A stretch of 64,000 bases of DNA from Ruegeria sp. R14_0 (GTDB lineage: Bacteria > Pseudomonadota > Alphaproteobacteria > Rhodobacterales > Rhodobacteraceae): positions 558,001-622,000 of the forward strand of contig NZ_JAGHRC010000002.1 of the NCBI RefSeq assembly GCF_017743975.1. Reading direction: 5' to 3'. The first letter of the stretch is position 1; every line of letters begins with the position of its first letter. The notes below the pieces were generated by a model. That model worked only from the letters and a program-made list of their open reading frames with translations, had not been told where the DNA came from and made no database searches. A program made the position numbers and the translations under genes. Shown here in pieces: positions 8,869-17,214 of the stretch.

Positions 8869-9002
8869 CAAATCACCGCCAAAATTGCGAGCCACTGCAG
8901 CGTCGACAAGGCCAGCGCGCCCGCGACCAGCGCCGCAATGCTGTATTCCGTCAGACACCGCCCGCGTGGGTTGGCGTCAGGCTCCGATGCCCGCCGTGTC
9001 AT
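8868..9002 (-). CDS. Small membrane protein, translationally coupled to the metal ABC ATPase
   Basis: 44-residue ORF beginning MTRRASEPDANPRGR. Residues about 20-44 form one hydrophobic helix (TEYSIAALVAGALALSTLQW and on to the end). Its TGA overlaps the ATPase ATG as TGATG, and its own ATG overlaps the stop of an 18-codon ORF as ATGA. Not recognised as a known family. Its place between the riboswitch and the transporter suggests an accessory subunit, in the way small membrane proteins accompany other cobalt/nickel importers, or a coupling leader. Inference only; no homology search was possible. Confidence 0.5.
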   Translation of the reverse strand: MTRRASEPDANPRGRCLTEYSIAALVAGALALSTLQWLAILAVI

Positions 9003-9055
9003 CGACCAGCCCCGCAAACGCGGCCAGGTCGGAAATTAGATCTCTGCAATCGCAC
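8999..9055 (-). CDS. Possible 18-codon leader peptide
   Basis: GTG at 9055 preceded by GAGGAGG with an 8-nt gap; it reads VRLQRSNFRPGRVCGAGR and stops in an ATGA overlap with the small membrane ORF. The frame is also open upstream to 9202, inside the riboswitch. A competing ORF at 8977-9135 (52 codons, starting MTMFQAVLT after GGGAG) covers the same stretch in another frame. At most one is likely to be translated; which one cannot be told. Confidence 0.25.
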   Translation of the reverse strand: MRLQRSNFRPGRVCGAGR

Positions 9056-9174
9056 AGGCGTCGCCTCCTCGGTACGGAAGGGGGCAAAGCGAGCGCACGG
9101 TTTTGAACGGTAAGGACCGCTTGAAACATTGTCATCTCCCTCTGGGACACCCCGCCCAGGTTTAAATACTTCGG

Positions 9175-9355
9175 ATGGCAGGTCTCCTGACTTGCGGGTC
9201 AACGCTGTCCCGATCCTTCCCAGGCACTTGCCCAGTGGACGATCTCGGGTCGCTCACCACCTACAGTTGCGGGGGCAGTCACGGAATTGGCCGTTTGATC
9301 GGGCCGCACCGTATTCCCTTTTATCCCGATCCGCGGAACGCGGGCGGGAACCATC
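9175..9355 (-). promoter_or_regulatory. Cobalamin (adenosylcobalamin) riboswitch
   Basis: On the minus strand the conserved B12-box elements appear in order: AAAGGGAATACGGTGC, the TGCCCCCGCAACTGTA core, CACTGGGCAAGTGCCTGGGAA, and the 3' AGTCAGGAGACCTGCC. Spacing matches the family. Binding of the cofactor normally represses the downstream gene. The only minus-strand genes downstream are the small ORFs and the metal ABC transporter, so that operon is under B12 control. The 5' boundary is approximate. Confidence 0.93.
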
Positions 9356-9450
9356 ACGGCGACAAAATAGGAAACAACTTGATTCGACAAGAGGGCGCGT
9401 TACTTCATGTGGTTGGTCATGGCGCGTGGTCAGGATCTGAATACCCTGCG

Positions 9451-10410
9451 TCAGGCTGAATGCGACGCCCTGTAAGCGCGCGGCGTCATCCCCACCACCT
9501 GCTTAAAGCTGCGCGTAAAATGTGCCTGATCGGAAAAACCGCATGCAAGCGCTATGTCACCGAGTGGCCGCTGCTCATTTTCCATCATTTTCATGCCCTG
9601 CTCGATCCGATAGGCCATGACATATTGCATAGGTGTTGAGCCGAGCGTTTCCTTGAATACACGGGCAAAATGAGACGGGCTCATGCCTGCTTCTGCAGCC
9701 AGTTGGTCAACAGTGATGGTCTGGTCCAGATGGCCCTGAACATATGTCAGAACGCGCTGGTAATGCTTTGAGGTGAAGCGCGCCGACAGCTCAACGTCTT
9801 CCACGCGGCGTTTTCCGAATTTCTGCAGCATCTTGACCAAAAGCACCCGGCTCATGGCCTCGAACATGACAGCCGAAGACATGTCATCGGACGCCAGCGC
9901 ATCCCGCAGGATAACCCCGGCGGCACACAGATCGGCATCTGAAAACTGGGGCAAATCCTTGAACTGTTGTGGATCTAGCAACATCCCAAGCTCGGCCTGT
10001 GCAAACCGCTCGACCTTTGCTGGGTCCAGGGTGATGACGATCACGTCGGATGGCCCGTGCCACTGCCACCCCGAGCGAACCCCAGCCGGGGTCACGATGA
10101 CCTCATCCTTGCGAAAGATGAAATCCCGCAGTTTGCCGTCCCGCCAGTTCTGGACGCGGTGTTCCTCGGTCTGCAGGTTCAAGAGGACATGGTGTTCCTC
10201 GAACACCTCTTCCGGCATGCGATCCGGCGCGGCCTGAAAATACCGAACGGACATCAGCCCTGCTGCCGACTGACGCTCCATCGCGTCGCTGTTCAACAGC
10301 GGCGCAGAGGGGTAAATATCGGCGTATTTCAGCGGCAAGGTCGTGATCCCATGATGGTCGGTCAACGGCTGGCAGATTGCTTGGAAACTGACAGACCTGC
10401 TGGAATTCAT
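9451..10410 (-). CDS. AraC family transcriptional regulator
   Basis: About 319 residues. The C-terminal 100 residues carry the double helix-turn-helix of AraC/XylS: TVDQLAAEAGMSPSHFARVF and, after a linker, DIALACGFSDQAHFTRSFKQ, ending with the MTPRAYR signature. The N-terminal 200 residues form a cupin-like sensor with no clear effector. ATG 10410 was preferred over the adjacent TTG. No good ribosome binding site is visible. It lies 35 nt downstream of the TetR gene on the same strand, so the two may be co-transcribed. Targets unknown; the nearby efflux operon and riboswitch-controlled importer are the obvious candidates by position only. Confidence 0.85.
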   Translation of the reverse strand: MNSSRSVSFQAICQPLTDHHGITTLPLKYADIYPSAPLLNSDAMERQSAAGLMSVRYFQAAPDRMPEEVFEEHHVLLNLQTEEHRVQNWRDGKLRDFIFRKDEVIVTPAGVRSGWQWHGPSDVIVITLDPAKVERFAQAELGMLLDPQQFKDLPQFSDADLCAAGVILRDALASDDMSSAVMFEAMSRVLLVKMLQKFGKRRVEDVELSARFTSKHYQRVLTYVQGHLDQTITVDQLAAEAGMSPSHFARVFKETLGSTPMQYVMAYRIEQGMKMMENEQRPLGDIALACGFSDQAHFTRSFKQVVGMTPRAYRASHSA

Positions 10411-10445
10411 CAAGAAATCGCTGACCAGCTGCAGAACATATGCGG

Positions 10446-11060
10446 TCAGCGGGCCAGCAACGAACTGAAAACAAAGTCTTCCAGACCATCAATGATCCGG
10501 GACATGGGTTTTTCAGACAATACACTTCGGTATGCGCTGCCTTCCAGGACTTCTATCACCAGTTGCGAAGTCTGAAACGTATCGGGAACCGCACGCAAAT
10601 CACCATCTTTTATTCCGCGGCTCACCACCGCCTCAAGCGCACGGGTCAGCTTTGCCCGGTTTTCCATGAACAACTGCGCAATGTCAGGTTGACGCAGCGC
10701 TTCGCTTGAGATTTCCAGGGTCAAAATGACGTTCTCTGCCACCGCAAGATACTTGGCATAGGCCCTCATGAATTTCCTCAGAACCGTCGGCCCGGGGGCC
10801 TTGGACTCTAGAATGCCCAAGAACTGGTCCAGATCGCTTCGCTCCAGCATTGCAATCTCGACAAGCACATCGTGCTTTCCGCCGAAGTGGTTGTAGAGGT
10901 TGCCGAGGCTTACGCCTGCCTTGTTCGCAATGTCCCGAACACCGGTCTGATGGTAGCCACGCTCAAGGAAACAGATAACCGCCGCCTCCAATATCTGGTT
11001 GCGCCGCTTGGCCGTCGACCTTTCCCGGACAGAGCCCGGGTTTTTTGCATCTTTTGACAT
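10446..11060 (-). CDS. TetR/AcrR family transcriptional regulator
   Basis: 204 residues from MSKDAKN (ATG 11060; upstream in-frame ATG 11099 lies beyond the operator and is less likely). The N-terminal DNA-binding domain contains RNQILEAAVICFLERGYHQT and VRDIANKAGVSLGNLYNHF, a textbook TetR helix-turn-helix. The C-terminal ligand domain is variable. Divergent from the RND efflux operon and separated by a palindromic operator, so it very probably represses that operon and itself. Confidence 0.9.
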   Translation of the reverse strand: MSKDAKNPGSVRERSTAKRRNQILEAAVICFLERGYHQTGVRDIANKAGVSLGNLYNHFGGKHDVLVEIAMLERSDLDQFLGILESKAPGPTVLRKFMRAYAKYLAVAENVILTLEISSEALRQPDIAQLFMENRAKLTRALEAVVSRGIKDGDLRAVPDTFQTSQLVIEVLEGSAYRSVLSEKPMSRIIDGLEDFVFSSLLAR

Positions 11061-11085
11061 TCTATTTTTTTCACATTGAACGAAC

Positions 11086-11097
11086 GAACGATCGTTC
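11086..11097. promoter_or_regulatory. Candidate TetR operator
   Basis: GAACGATCGTTC is a perfect 12-bp palindrome with an extra direct GAAC on its left (11082-11085). It lies between the TetR start (11060) and the efflux start (11167). Similar GAACGA-TCGTTC sequences are typical AcrR/TetR half-sites of efflux repressors. Confidence 0.6.
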
Positions 11098-11166
11098 ATA
11101 TTCTAAGTCATCTCAACACGCGTCACAAGGCGCAATTGATTCGACGACGCAGAGAAAGACAGATTT

Positions 11167-12315
11167 ATGGCCGATACATCCTTGGACGTTGCGCAAAGAC
11201 CGGGCCGACGGTGGCTTTGGATCGGGCTGTCGCTGGTGCTGTTCATCGCGATTGTCATGGTGCTGTTCGACACCGAAGACACAATCGATGTTCAGGCAAC
11301 CAGCGCCCCACCCCCGCCGCAAACCGTAACTGTGGTAACCGTCGCCCCGGAGACGGTTCAGGCGCAGGTGTCGGCCTTTGCCGAAGTGCGACCCCGTTGG
11401 GACGCCGAGCTGCGATCCGCCGTCTCTGGTCGCATCACGACTGTGCACGATGCCGCTTTGGACGGGGCGGAAGTGAAACGGGGTGCGCGCTTGTTCTCAA
11501 TCGAAAGTGCCCCTTATCAAAGCGCGGTTGCTGCAGCCGAGATGGAGCTTGAAGAGGCTGAACTGCTGCTGCTGCGCGCACGAAACAACGTGACCGTTGC
11601 GCAGCGCCAGTTTGACCGGGATGAAAAAGAGCCGCCCAACGATCTGGCCGTGAACCTGCCGCAGCTGCGTATTGCCGAGAAAAGCGTGGCAGCCGCTCAT
11701 GCACGCCTGAATGCGGCGCGAAACGAACTGGCGGAGACAGAGGTCACCGCCCCCTTTTCCGGTTATGTGACCCGCCGCTTTGCCAGCCTTGGACAAACGG
11801 TCAGCCCGGGCGATGCCCTGATACACCTCTCGGACAACCGCCAGTTTGAACTTGTTGCCGAACTCAGCCAGGCGGATTGGACCCTTTTGGATCACCCGAT
11901 TTCGGGTGCCATTGCGGATCTGAGCCAACGTTCAGGAGGTACCCTGGGCAAGGCTCAGGTTCGGCGCGGAGGTGGGTTTCTGGATCAGAACACACGGCAA
12001 ATGCGCGTCTTTCTGGACATTACCGCGCCGGATGAACGCATCCTTGCCGGCGACTTCCTGCGTGTCAAAATTCCGGGCCGCAGCATTGCAAACACGGTGA
12101 CCCTGCCCGAAAGCGCCCTGACCCGCGCCGGGTATGTCTGGCTGGTCGGTGACGACGACCACCTGCAAAGGATTAGCCCGAACATTCTGTTCCGCAGCGA
12201 AGGTACGCTCACGATACCGGCACCCGAAGGGCTTGGTCCGTGGCGCGTGGTTCGGACCCCATTGGCATCGTTCCTGCCGGGGCAACGCGTCATGCCACAG
12301 TCTGTCGAGGGATAA
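11167..12315 (+). CDS. RND efflux periplasmic adaptor (membrane fusion protein)
   Basis: 382 residues. One N-terminal membrane anchor (WLWIGLSLVLFIAIVMVLF, about residues 17-36) is followed by a barrel-sandwich/lipoyl half (VQAQVSAFAEVRPRWDAELR), a coiled-coil hairpin with repeated Glu/Ala/Arg helices at about 120-200, and the second lipoyl half TEVTAPFSGYVTRRFASLGQ. It bridges the RND pump to an outer-membrane channel. No outer-membrane factor gene lies nearby, so a shared TolC-like channel must be used. Stop at 12315 and pump start at 12319 give tight co-translation. Confidence 0.9.
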   Translation: MADTSLDVAQRPGRRWLWIGLSLVLFIAIVMVLFDTEDTIDVQATSAPPPPQTVTVVTVAPETVQAQVSAFAEVRPRWDAELRSAVSGRITTVHDAALDGAEVKRGARLFSIESAPYQSAVAAAEMELEEAELLLLRARNNVTVAQRQFDRDEKEPPNDLAVNLPQLRIAEKSVAAAHARLNAARNELAETEVTAPFSGYVTRRFASLGQTVSPGDALIHLSDNRQFELVAELSQADWTLLDHPISGAIADLSQRSGGTLGKAQVRRGGGFLDQNTRQMRVFLDITAPDERILAGDFLRVKIPGRSIANTVTLPESALTRAGYVWLVGDDDHLQRISPNILFRSEGTLTIPAPEGLGPWRVVRTPLASFLPGQRVMPQSVEG

Positions 12316-12318
12316 GTC

Positions 12319-15300
12319 ATGCACGCCCTGACCTCTTGGTTCATTCGCAATCCGGTTGCCGCCAACTTGATGATGGCATTGATCCTGTTCCTCGGTGTGC
12401 AGACGCTTCTGAGTATCAGGATCGAAGGTTTCCCGCGTATTCCGCCCGAAAGCGTCACAATCTCGATCGGCTTTCCGGACGCGACAGCCGAACAGGTCGA
12501 TGAACTGGTAACTCAGAAGGTCGAACAGGCGCTGGAGGGGCTGGAAGGTGTGCGCAGCGTCACCTCGCAATCCCAGAACGATCTGAGTTTCGTCACAGTC
12601 CGCCGCGCGGGCGGCGAAAAGCTGCAGGACGTTCTGGATCGGGTCCGTATCCGCATCGACGGGTTGACCGACCTTCCGGAAACCGCGCGCCGCCCGGTGA
12701 TCGAGGCGTCCGCATTTGATTTCCCGGCTCTCTACCTGAACCTTTACGGCGAGACGGATCCGGCCACGTTGCAAAGCCTTGCCCAGCGCCTCAAGGAAGA
12801 GCTGCTGGCACAGCCGGAATTGTCTCGTCTGCAGATATGGGGATTGATCCCACGAGAGCTGCGGATCGAAATCGACCCCGCCCTGTTGCGTCACTATGGG
12901 CTGACCGTTTCGGATGTGACCCGCGCTATCGAGGAAAACTCGCTGACGTTTCAGGCCGGTCGGCTACGGACCGAGGGAGGCACGATCTTTTTGCGCGCTG
13001 ACGATCGGGCCAAATACGCGCCGGAATATGCCGCCCTTCCGGTGATTGAACGCGACGACGGGTCATTTGTTCCCCTCGGCGACATCGCCAAGATCGAAGA
13101 CGGATTTCAGGATGGCGAGTACTTGTTTCGCCTGAACGGCAAGCAGACAGTCGGAATGGAAGTTCTGGTCGGCCAAAAGGAAAACCTGCTGGACATCAGT
13201 GATGTCGTGCGCAGCACAGTGGATGAGTTCAGCCGCCAACTGCCCTCGCAGGTTCAGGTCGAGGTCTGGGGCGACAGCGCCGGTTACATCTCGGACCGTC
13301 TGGCGTTGCTGCGCTCGAACGGGGTGCAGGGGCTGATCCTGGTAACCCTGATGCTGTCGGTGTTCCTCAACGTGCGGCTGGCATTCTGGGTCGCCATGGG
13401 CATTCCTGTCTCGGTCATGGGGGCGCTTGCGGTCTCGGGCTCGAAATGGGTGGATTACTCCCTGAACGATGTCACGACCTTTGGCCTGATCATCGCGCTG
13501 GGTATCCTGGTCGATGACGCTGTTGTCGTCGGCGAAAGCGTTTTCGAAGAACGCCGCAAGGGTAAGGACCCCATCAAAGACACCGAACGCGGTGTACACC
13601 GTGTGGCCGTCGCCACCGTCTTTGGCGTGCTCACCACGATTGCGGCATTCTTTCCCATGCTGCTGATCGACAATCCGCTGGGCAAAGTGCTGGCCGGGTT
13701 TTCCGGCATTGTGATCCTGACGCTGATCTTCTCGCTCATCGAAAGCAAGTTCATCCTGCCCGCCCATCTGGCGCAGGTGTCGATGGGCCAAGAGCGTCGG
13801 TACCTGCTGACACGACTTTGGGGACGCGTGCAGGATGCTGCCCAAGGTGGGCTTCACTGGGTCCGGGATCGCATCTACCAGCCGATGTTGGTTGCCGCGG
13901 TGAACCAGCGCTATGCCGTTTTGATCCTGTTTGTTTCTGCCGCAACGCTGGGGCTTGGCCTGATGTACAAAGGCAAAGTCAGGACGGTGTTCTTCCCGGA
14001 AGTTCCCGGCCAGATCATCACGATGAACCTTGAAATGGACGCCCGTGCGCCCTTTGCACTGACCCGGTCAAATGTGAACCGGATCGAAGCTGTATTGAAC
14101 GAGTTGAATGCAGAACTTGCCGAAGACGCGGGCATGGCTTCGCCGCCCATACAGACCGTGTTCACCACCGTCGACAGCGCGGGCAGCGCACAGATTTATG
14201 CCGAGATGATTCCGGTGGCCGAACGTCCAGACGTTCCAATCCTCAGCGTGGTTCGCCAATGGCGCGACCGGGTCGGCGCTGTCGAAGGCGCAACCGAGAT
14301 TGAATTCACTGGATCAGAGGCACTTGCCGGGGGCTTCCGTATCCGCCTGGCGTCAAAAGACGAAGACTTGCTGAGACAGGCCAGCGCCGAGATGAAAAGC
14401 TTTCTGTCAAACATCGAGGGCGTCGCCAATGTCCGGGATGGATTGGCCGGCGGACAACCCGAGCTCAAGCTCCGCCTGCGCCCCGATGCGCGGCACCTTG
14501 GGTTTAATACTGAGACGCTGGCCAGGCAGATTGGTTATGGCTTCGGCGGGGCCGAGGTGACCAAGGTCAGACGTGACGGATCCGAAATTCGGGTGGTCGT
14601 GCAAAACGCGCGGGAAAACCGGGATACGCTCGCTGATCTGATGCAGACCCGACTGCGCAGCGCCACCGGCAAATGGGTACCGCTGGAAACCGTCGCCGAG
14701 ATCCAAGGCACTTACGCCTCCGGAACCGTCGACCGACGCGACGGCAAACGCATGAACATCGTGGCGGCCTCGATCGACCGCGGTCTGGTGTCCCCCGAAG
14801 AGGTTGGACAGGCGGTGTTCGAGCAACTGGCACCCCAGCTTCAAACAAAATTCCCCAGCGTGACCGTCCTGCCCGCCGGTGAGTTGGAAGAAATGTCCGA
14901 GATCAGCGATGGTTTGAGGCGCGCGCTGCTGTTGGCTGCAATCCTAATCTATGTGTTGATGGCTGTACCGTTGAAAAGCTATTGGCAACCCTTCGTCATT
15001 CTCGCGATCGTCCCTTTCGGCTTCATCGCGGCGGCTGTTGGTCACCTGATCATGGGTGTCTCGCTGTCGCTGTTCTCGTTCTTCGGGATGCTGGCGCTGA
15101 CCGGTGTCATTGTGAACGACAGTCTGGTCATGATCACCCGCTACAATCAGGCGCGTGACGAAGGTCAGACCGTGAAATTGGCCTTGAAAAGCGCAGGCGT
15201 CGGCCGCTTCAAGGCGATCTTTCTGACGACTGCAACAACTGTGATCGGCCTGCTGCCCTTGCTGACCGAAACGTCCGAGCAGGCTCAGTATCTGATTCCT

Positions 15301-15447
15301 GCGGCAATCTCGTTGGCATTCGGCGAGCTTTTCGGCACCGCGCTGATGCTTCTTCTGGTGCCGGTACTGATTGCCATCTCAGAGGACGTCATCGCGGTTT
15401 TCAAACCCACTCGCCCGCAACCAGAAAACTTGAGGAAAAAGGCATGA
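12319..15447 (+). CDS. RND efflux transporter permease (AcrB/MexF-like)
   Basis: 1042 residues, the normal length. It has the internal duplication of RND pumps: the N-terminal membrane helix with NPVAANLMM, a first periplasmic loop, six helices with the proton-relay DD in GILVDDAVVVGE (around residue 397), a second large loop after residue 560 and a second helix bundle including GVIVNDSLVMI. Proton-driven export of hydrophobic or toxic compounds. Expression is probably derepressed when the divergent TetR repressor binds ligand. Substrate unknown. Confidence 0.93.
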   Translation: MHALTSWFIRNPVAANLMMALILFLGVQTLLSIRIEGFPRIPPESVTISIGFPDATAEQVDELVTQKVEQALEGLEGVRSVTSQSQNDLSFVTVRRAGGEKLQDVLDRVRIRIDGLTDLPETARRPVIEASAFDFPALYLNLYGETDPATLQSLAQRLKEELLAQPELSRLQIWGLIPRELRIEIDPALLRHYGLTVSDVTRAIEENSLTFQAGRLRTEGGTIFLRADDRAKYAPEYAALPVIERDDGSFVPLGDIAKIEDGFQDGEYLFRLNGKQTVGMEVLVGQKENLLDISDVVRSTVDEFSRQLPSQVQVEVWGDSAGYISDRLALLRSNGVQGLILVTLMLSVFLNVRLAFWVAMGIPVSVMGALAVSGSKWVDYSLNDVTTFGLIIALGILVDDAVVVGESVFEERRKGKDPIKDTERGVHRVAVATVFGVLTTIAAFFPMLLIDNPLGKVLAGFSGIVILTLIFSLIESKFILPAHLAQVSMGQERRYLLTRLWGRVQDAAQGGLHWVRDRIYQPMLVAAVNQRYAVLILFVSAATLGLGLMYKGKVRTVFFPEVPGQIITMNLEMDARAPFALTRSNVNRIEAVLNELNAELAEDAGMASPPIQTVFTTVDSAGSAQIYAEMIPVAERPDVPILSVVRQWRDRVGAVEGATEIEFTGSEALAGGFRIRLASKDEDLLRQASAEMKSFLSNIEGVANVRDGLAGGQPELKLRLRPDARHLGFNTETLARQIGYGFGGAEVTKVRRDGSEIRVVVQNARENRDTLADLMQTRLRSATGKWVPLETVAEIQGTYASGTVDRRDGKRMNIVAASIDRGLVSPEEVGQAVFEQLAPQLQTKFPSVTVLPAGELEEMSEISDGLRRALLLAAILIYVLMAVPLKSYWQPFVILAIVPFGFIAAAVGHLIMGVSLSLFSFFGMLALTGVIVNDSLVMITRYNQARDEGQTVKLALKSAGVGRFKAIFLTTATTVIGLLPLLTETSEQAQYLIPAAISLAFGELFGTALMLLLVPVLIAISEDVIAVFKPTRPQPENLRKKA

Positions 15448-15863
15448 AACACAAACTCCTGGCCGCTTCGCTCGCCCTTTCGGCAATGACGATACCCGTG
15501 GGTGCCGAAGGCCTGAATGTGAGCGTGGAAGGCATACGCAACGCCAAAGGAAACATCGTAATCCTCGTGTATGACGATGCAAAAGCTTTTGACAGCCTGG
15601 ATGTCTGGGGTGCCATCGACTACGCCCAGATCCCATCCAAGAAGGGCGGTATCAGCCACAAGTTCGCCGACCTGGACGCAGGCCCATACGCGGTGCTGTT
15701 GTTTCATGACGAAAACAATGACGAAGAACTGAACATGACCGCCACAGAGCTGCTGGAAGGCATTGGCGCGTCAGGCGCACCAAACGCTCAGGACGTACCT
15801 GACTTCAAGGCGGCATCGGTCTGGCCAGGCGACATCAAAGTTCGTGTCCATTACGGCAACTAG
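15444..15863 (+). CDS. DUF2141 periplasmic protein
   Basis: 139 residues with a cleavable signal peptide (cleavage near VGAEG, residue 22). The remainder matches the DUF2141 pattern: VSVEGIRNAKGNIVILVYDD at the start, a GPYAVLLFHDENNDEELN segment and a final IKVRVHY. Function of the family is unknown. ATGA overlap with the RND pump makes it the third cistron of the efflux operon, so it may help pump assembly or substrate handling in the periplasm. Confidence 0.8.
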   Translation: MKHKLLAASLALSAMTIPVGAEGLNVSVEGIRNAKGNIVILVYDDAKAFDSLDVWGAIDYAQIPSKKGGISHKFADLDAGPYAVLLFHDENNDEELNMTATELLEGIGASGAPNAQDVPDFKAASVWPGDIKVRVHYGN

Positions 15864-15872
15864 CGAGCTTTG

Positions 15873-15931
15873 CCGACAGGTTGATACGTACCGCAGCAGA
15901 ATGTTCTGCCGTTGTATCATTGGCCTGTCGG
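15873..15931. repeat. Long imperfect intergenic hairpin
   Basis: CCGACAGG (15873-15880) pairs with CCTGTCGG (15924-15931). Nested inside are GATAC/GTATC and GCAGA/TCTGC around an ATGT loop. It starts ten bases after the DUF2141 stop and has no T-run, so a plain intrinsic terminator is not obvious. Confidence 0.5.
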
Positions 15932-16085
15932 GCTTGGATGGTCTCTGATCTGATTGCAACGGCCGATTCCGCAATCGACAAACACACCTCCCATTTGAGT
16001 TGCGAGTTCGACTGAGCAAACCTTGCTGAAGGGTTCGTCAGCTTCGGAACCAAGTCCCTGCGAGGGAAGGAGAAGTTGAAAAAAG

Positions 16086-16161
16086 TGGTGAGCCGTGCAG
16101 GATTCGAACCTGCGACCCACTGATTAAAAGTCAGTTGCTCTACCAACTGAGCTAACGGCCC
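16086..16161 (-). tRNA. tRNA-Lys (anticodon TTT)
   Basis: 76 nt on the minus strand with an encoded CCA end. Acceptor GGGCCGT pairs with ACGGCTC (one wobble), the D-arm has AGCTCAGTTGGTAGAGC, the anticodon loop is CTTTTAA, and the T-arm contains GGTTCGAATCC. A T-rich stretch follows the 3' end and may stop transcription. Confidence 0.97.
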
Positions 16162-16371
16162 ACTCTTTTGTTGGATCTTTGCGATCCGTGGCGCTCTTTA
16201 AGGCATTTTCCCGACCGGGTTCAAGACCTTATTTGCACCTCGTTTCGCCAGGGTAATCAGTGTTTCCGGCGACCCGATAGGCGGCCTAATTAGGCAGGTG
16301 GCGCGGGGGGGTCAACCCCTTTTTTCAGGAATCTTCTCCGCAGGGTGGATTCCTTTCCTGACCATCGTTAT

Positions 16372-17214
16372 ATGCCCGCCATGCGACAGACACACGACAC
16401 CGGTTTGCCCTTCATGAAGATGCACGGGCTGGGCAATGACTTTGTCATTGTGGATGCGCGTGCGCAGTCTATTCAGATCACTTCGGCCCTGGCGCGGGGA
16501 ATCGGTCATCGGCAATTTGGTGTCGGCTTCGACCAATTGGCCGTTATCGAAAACGGCAAAGCGGATGCCCATTTGGTGTTCTACAACTCGGATGGCTCCA
16601 CCTCTGCGGCCTGCGGGAATGCCACGCGATGTATCGCAAGGATCCTGATGCAGGAAACGGGGAAAACCGAACTCACGCTGACGACCGAGCGCGGCACTCT
16701 GTACGCAACCGACGCCGGAGACGGCCTGACCTCGGTCAACATGGGGCAGCCGCAGCTGACCTGGAACGAGGTTCCGCTGGCCGAAGAGGTCGACACCCTG
16801 GAATTGCCGATCGAAGGCGCACCGACTGCGACAGGAATGGGCAATCCGCACTGCACCTTCTTTGTCGAAGACGCCGAAGCGATCCCGCTGACCGAATTCG
16901 GCTCACGTTACGAGCATCACCCGCTTTATCCTGAACGCACCAATGTGCAGGTCGCGCAGATCATCGGCCCAGACCACATTCGCATGCGCGTGTGGGAGCG
17001 GGGTGTTGGGATCACGTTGGCTTCAGGCTCGTCTTCCTGCGCCACGGCCGTTGCGGCCGCGCGCCGCGGACTGACCGGGCGTAAGGTGCAGATCGACCTC
17101 GATGGCGGTACCATCTGGATCGATTGGCGTGACGACGGTGTCTGGATGACCGGCCCGACCTGCCACGTCTTCAACGGCACCCTTACGCCGGAGTTCCTGG
17201 AGAGCCTGGGATGA
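16372..17214 (+). CDS. dapF: Diaminopimelate epimerase
   Basis: Converts LL- to meso-diaminopimelate for lysine and peptidoglycan synthesis. The two catalytic cysteines sit in AACGNATRC and SGSSSCATAV as the family requires, and KMHGLGNDF marks the N-terminus. Three in-frame starts exist (GTG 16345, ATG 16372, ATG 16381), none with a convincing ribosome binding site; 16372 gives 280 residues, the usual size. The stop overlaps the mtaB start by ATGA, an operon arrangement common in Rhodobacterales. Cytoplasmic. Confidence 0.95.
   Translation: MPAMRQTHDTGLPFMKMHGLGNDFVIVDARAQSIQITSALARGIGHRQFGVGFDQLAVIENGKADAHLVFYNSDGSTSAACGNATRCIARILMQETGKTELTLTTERGTLYATDAGDGLTSVNMGQPQLTWNEVPLAEEVDTLELPIEGAPTATGMGNPHCTFFVEDAEAIPLTEFGSRYEHHPLYPERTNVQVAQIIGPDHIRMRVWERGVGITLASGSSSCATAVAAARRGLTGRKVQIDLDGGTIWIDWRDDGVWMTGPTCHVFNGTLTPEFLESLG

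Noticed and set aside
11932-12894. 320-codon minus-strand frame across the efflux adaptor and pump
   Set aside because: Antisense shadow. No start signal and no domain motif.
16305-16327. GGGG-TCAA-CCCC-TTTTTT hairpin as terminator upstream of dapF
   Set aside because: Stem of only four to five pairs and no plus-strand gene ends here. Not enough support.
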